Shown here: positions 63,555-64,000 of the stretch, in pieces | Position numbering within the stretch: the stretch's first letter is position 1 | Layout of the letters: each line of letters opens with the position of its first letter | Assembly: GCF_910589235.1 (NCBI RefSeq) | Contig: NC_060955.1 | Coordinates: 5,078,194-5,142,193 of the forward strand | Source of the DNA: Vespa crabro | Lineage: Eukaryota > Arthropoda > Insecta > Hymenoptera > Vespidae | Reading direction: 5' to 3' | Length of the DNA stretch: 64,000 bases | Notes under the pieces: generated by a model | The model's input: the letters and a program-made list of their open reading frames with translations, nothing else | What the model was told of the DNA's origin: nothing | The model's database searches: none | Translations under genes and position numbers: made by a program

Positions 63555-64000
63555 ATCCTCGTACGATGTTCATTCGAGGAACGTTAAAATATTCTCGCGG
63601 AATCGCACCTGTTTCGTGGACTCTCAGCCCTACAACGACGAAGGAACTTCCCTTTTCATTACCATTTGCTTCTCTCTGCAAAGCATCCCAAAGCAAATCT
63701 ACCAAGACGCTATGTATGACTCGTAGAATGGTACGAATTAAAATGAAAGAGAACGGAACCAACTAAGATCAGATTGGAATGTAATAGTTCTATAACTTGA
63801 GAAATACCTATTGTTCATAACCTTCTAATTATCTTCGTCTATGTATATTAATTTGATGCCTATATTATCATGATATATTCTTAATTATTTATTTTTATCA
63901 ACGTAACTATGATATACCATATTATTATAAAACTTATACGTGGGACTAATATTCTCAGAAACGAACGTGAATAAAAAATGATAGCGCTTAAAATGAATTC
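62048..64000 (-). other. Probable next intron of the Ig gene, to window edge
   Basis: No upstream Ig exon was recognised before the right edge. The stretch contains (GA)n tracts at 62208-62251, 63065-63114 and 63493-63554, and a short CT tract at 62616-62650. Otherwise it is unremarkable AT-rich DNA. Confidence 0.5.

Noticed and set aside
1..64000. Transposon open reading frames, LTRs or CRISPR arrays
   Set aside because: No transposase, reverse transcriptase or integrase motifs and no spaced identical repeats were seen. All the tandem repeats found are simple microsatellites.

Overview
The window looks like nuclear DNA of an insect, most likely a hymenopteran and perhaps a vespid-like wasp. 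The reasons are small exons separated by GT...AG introns, very AT-rich non-coding DNA, abundant CpG, and an exceptional density of long pure microsatellites, with (CT/GA)n or (AT)n tracts every kilobase or two. The order-level guess rests on overall texture and is inference. Nothing bacterial, viral or CRISPR-like was seen.

Three genes are firmly supported, each rebuilt from exons whose splice phases agree. (1) A five-exon plus-strand gene (15687-16803) encodes the mitochondrial small-subunit ribosomal protein uS11m (MRPS11), 210 aa. (2) A five-exon minus-strand gene (36022 down to 18040) encodes a secreted trypsin-like S1 serine protease, 297 aa, with an intact His/Asp/Ser triad. Its signal-peptide exon is too short to appear in a long-ORF scan and lies 6.3 kb upstream of the next exon, under a TATA box. 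It is convergent with MRPS11. (3) The last two exons of a minus-strand immunoglobulin-superfamily gene (62047 down to 56906) encode one non-canonical Ig domain and a hydrophobic C-terminal tail. Its 5' part lies beyond the right edge.

At the left, 5.9-9.1 kb is a GC- and CpG-richer island. It may be the 5' end of a fourth, minus-strand gene. Two short ATG-started exons (9085-9006 and 7818-7733) both end in phase 2, and both can join in frame to a 49-nt exon (6046-5998). This would mean alternative N-termini, but the protein is not recognised and the model is tentative.

Layout: 1-5.9 kb is non-coding with simple repeats. 5.9-9.1 kb is the putative 5' region of the unknown gene. 9.1-15.5 kb is repeat-rich non-coding DNA. 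15.5-18.0 kb holds MRPS11 and the convergent intergenic spacer, which contains a compact hairpin. 18.0-36.2 kb is the protease gene, mostly intron. 36.2-56.9 kb is about 20 kb with no convincing gene, apart from one weak exon-like island at 40.4 kb. 56.9-62.0 kb is the 3' end of the Ig gene, and 62.0-64 kb is probably its next intron. Most long reading frames here are translations of microsatellites (poly-Ser/Leu, Arg/Glu, Ile/Tyr or Asp) and are not genes.
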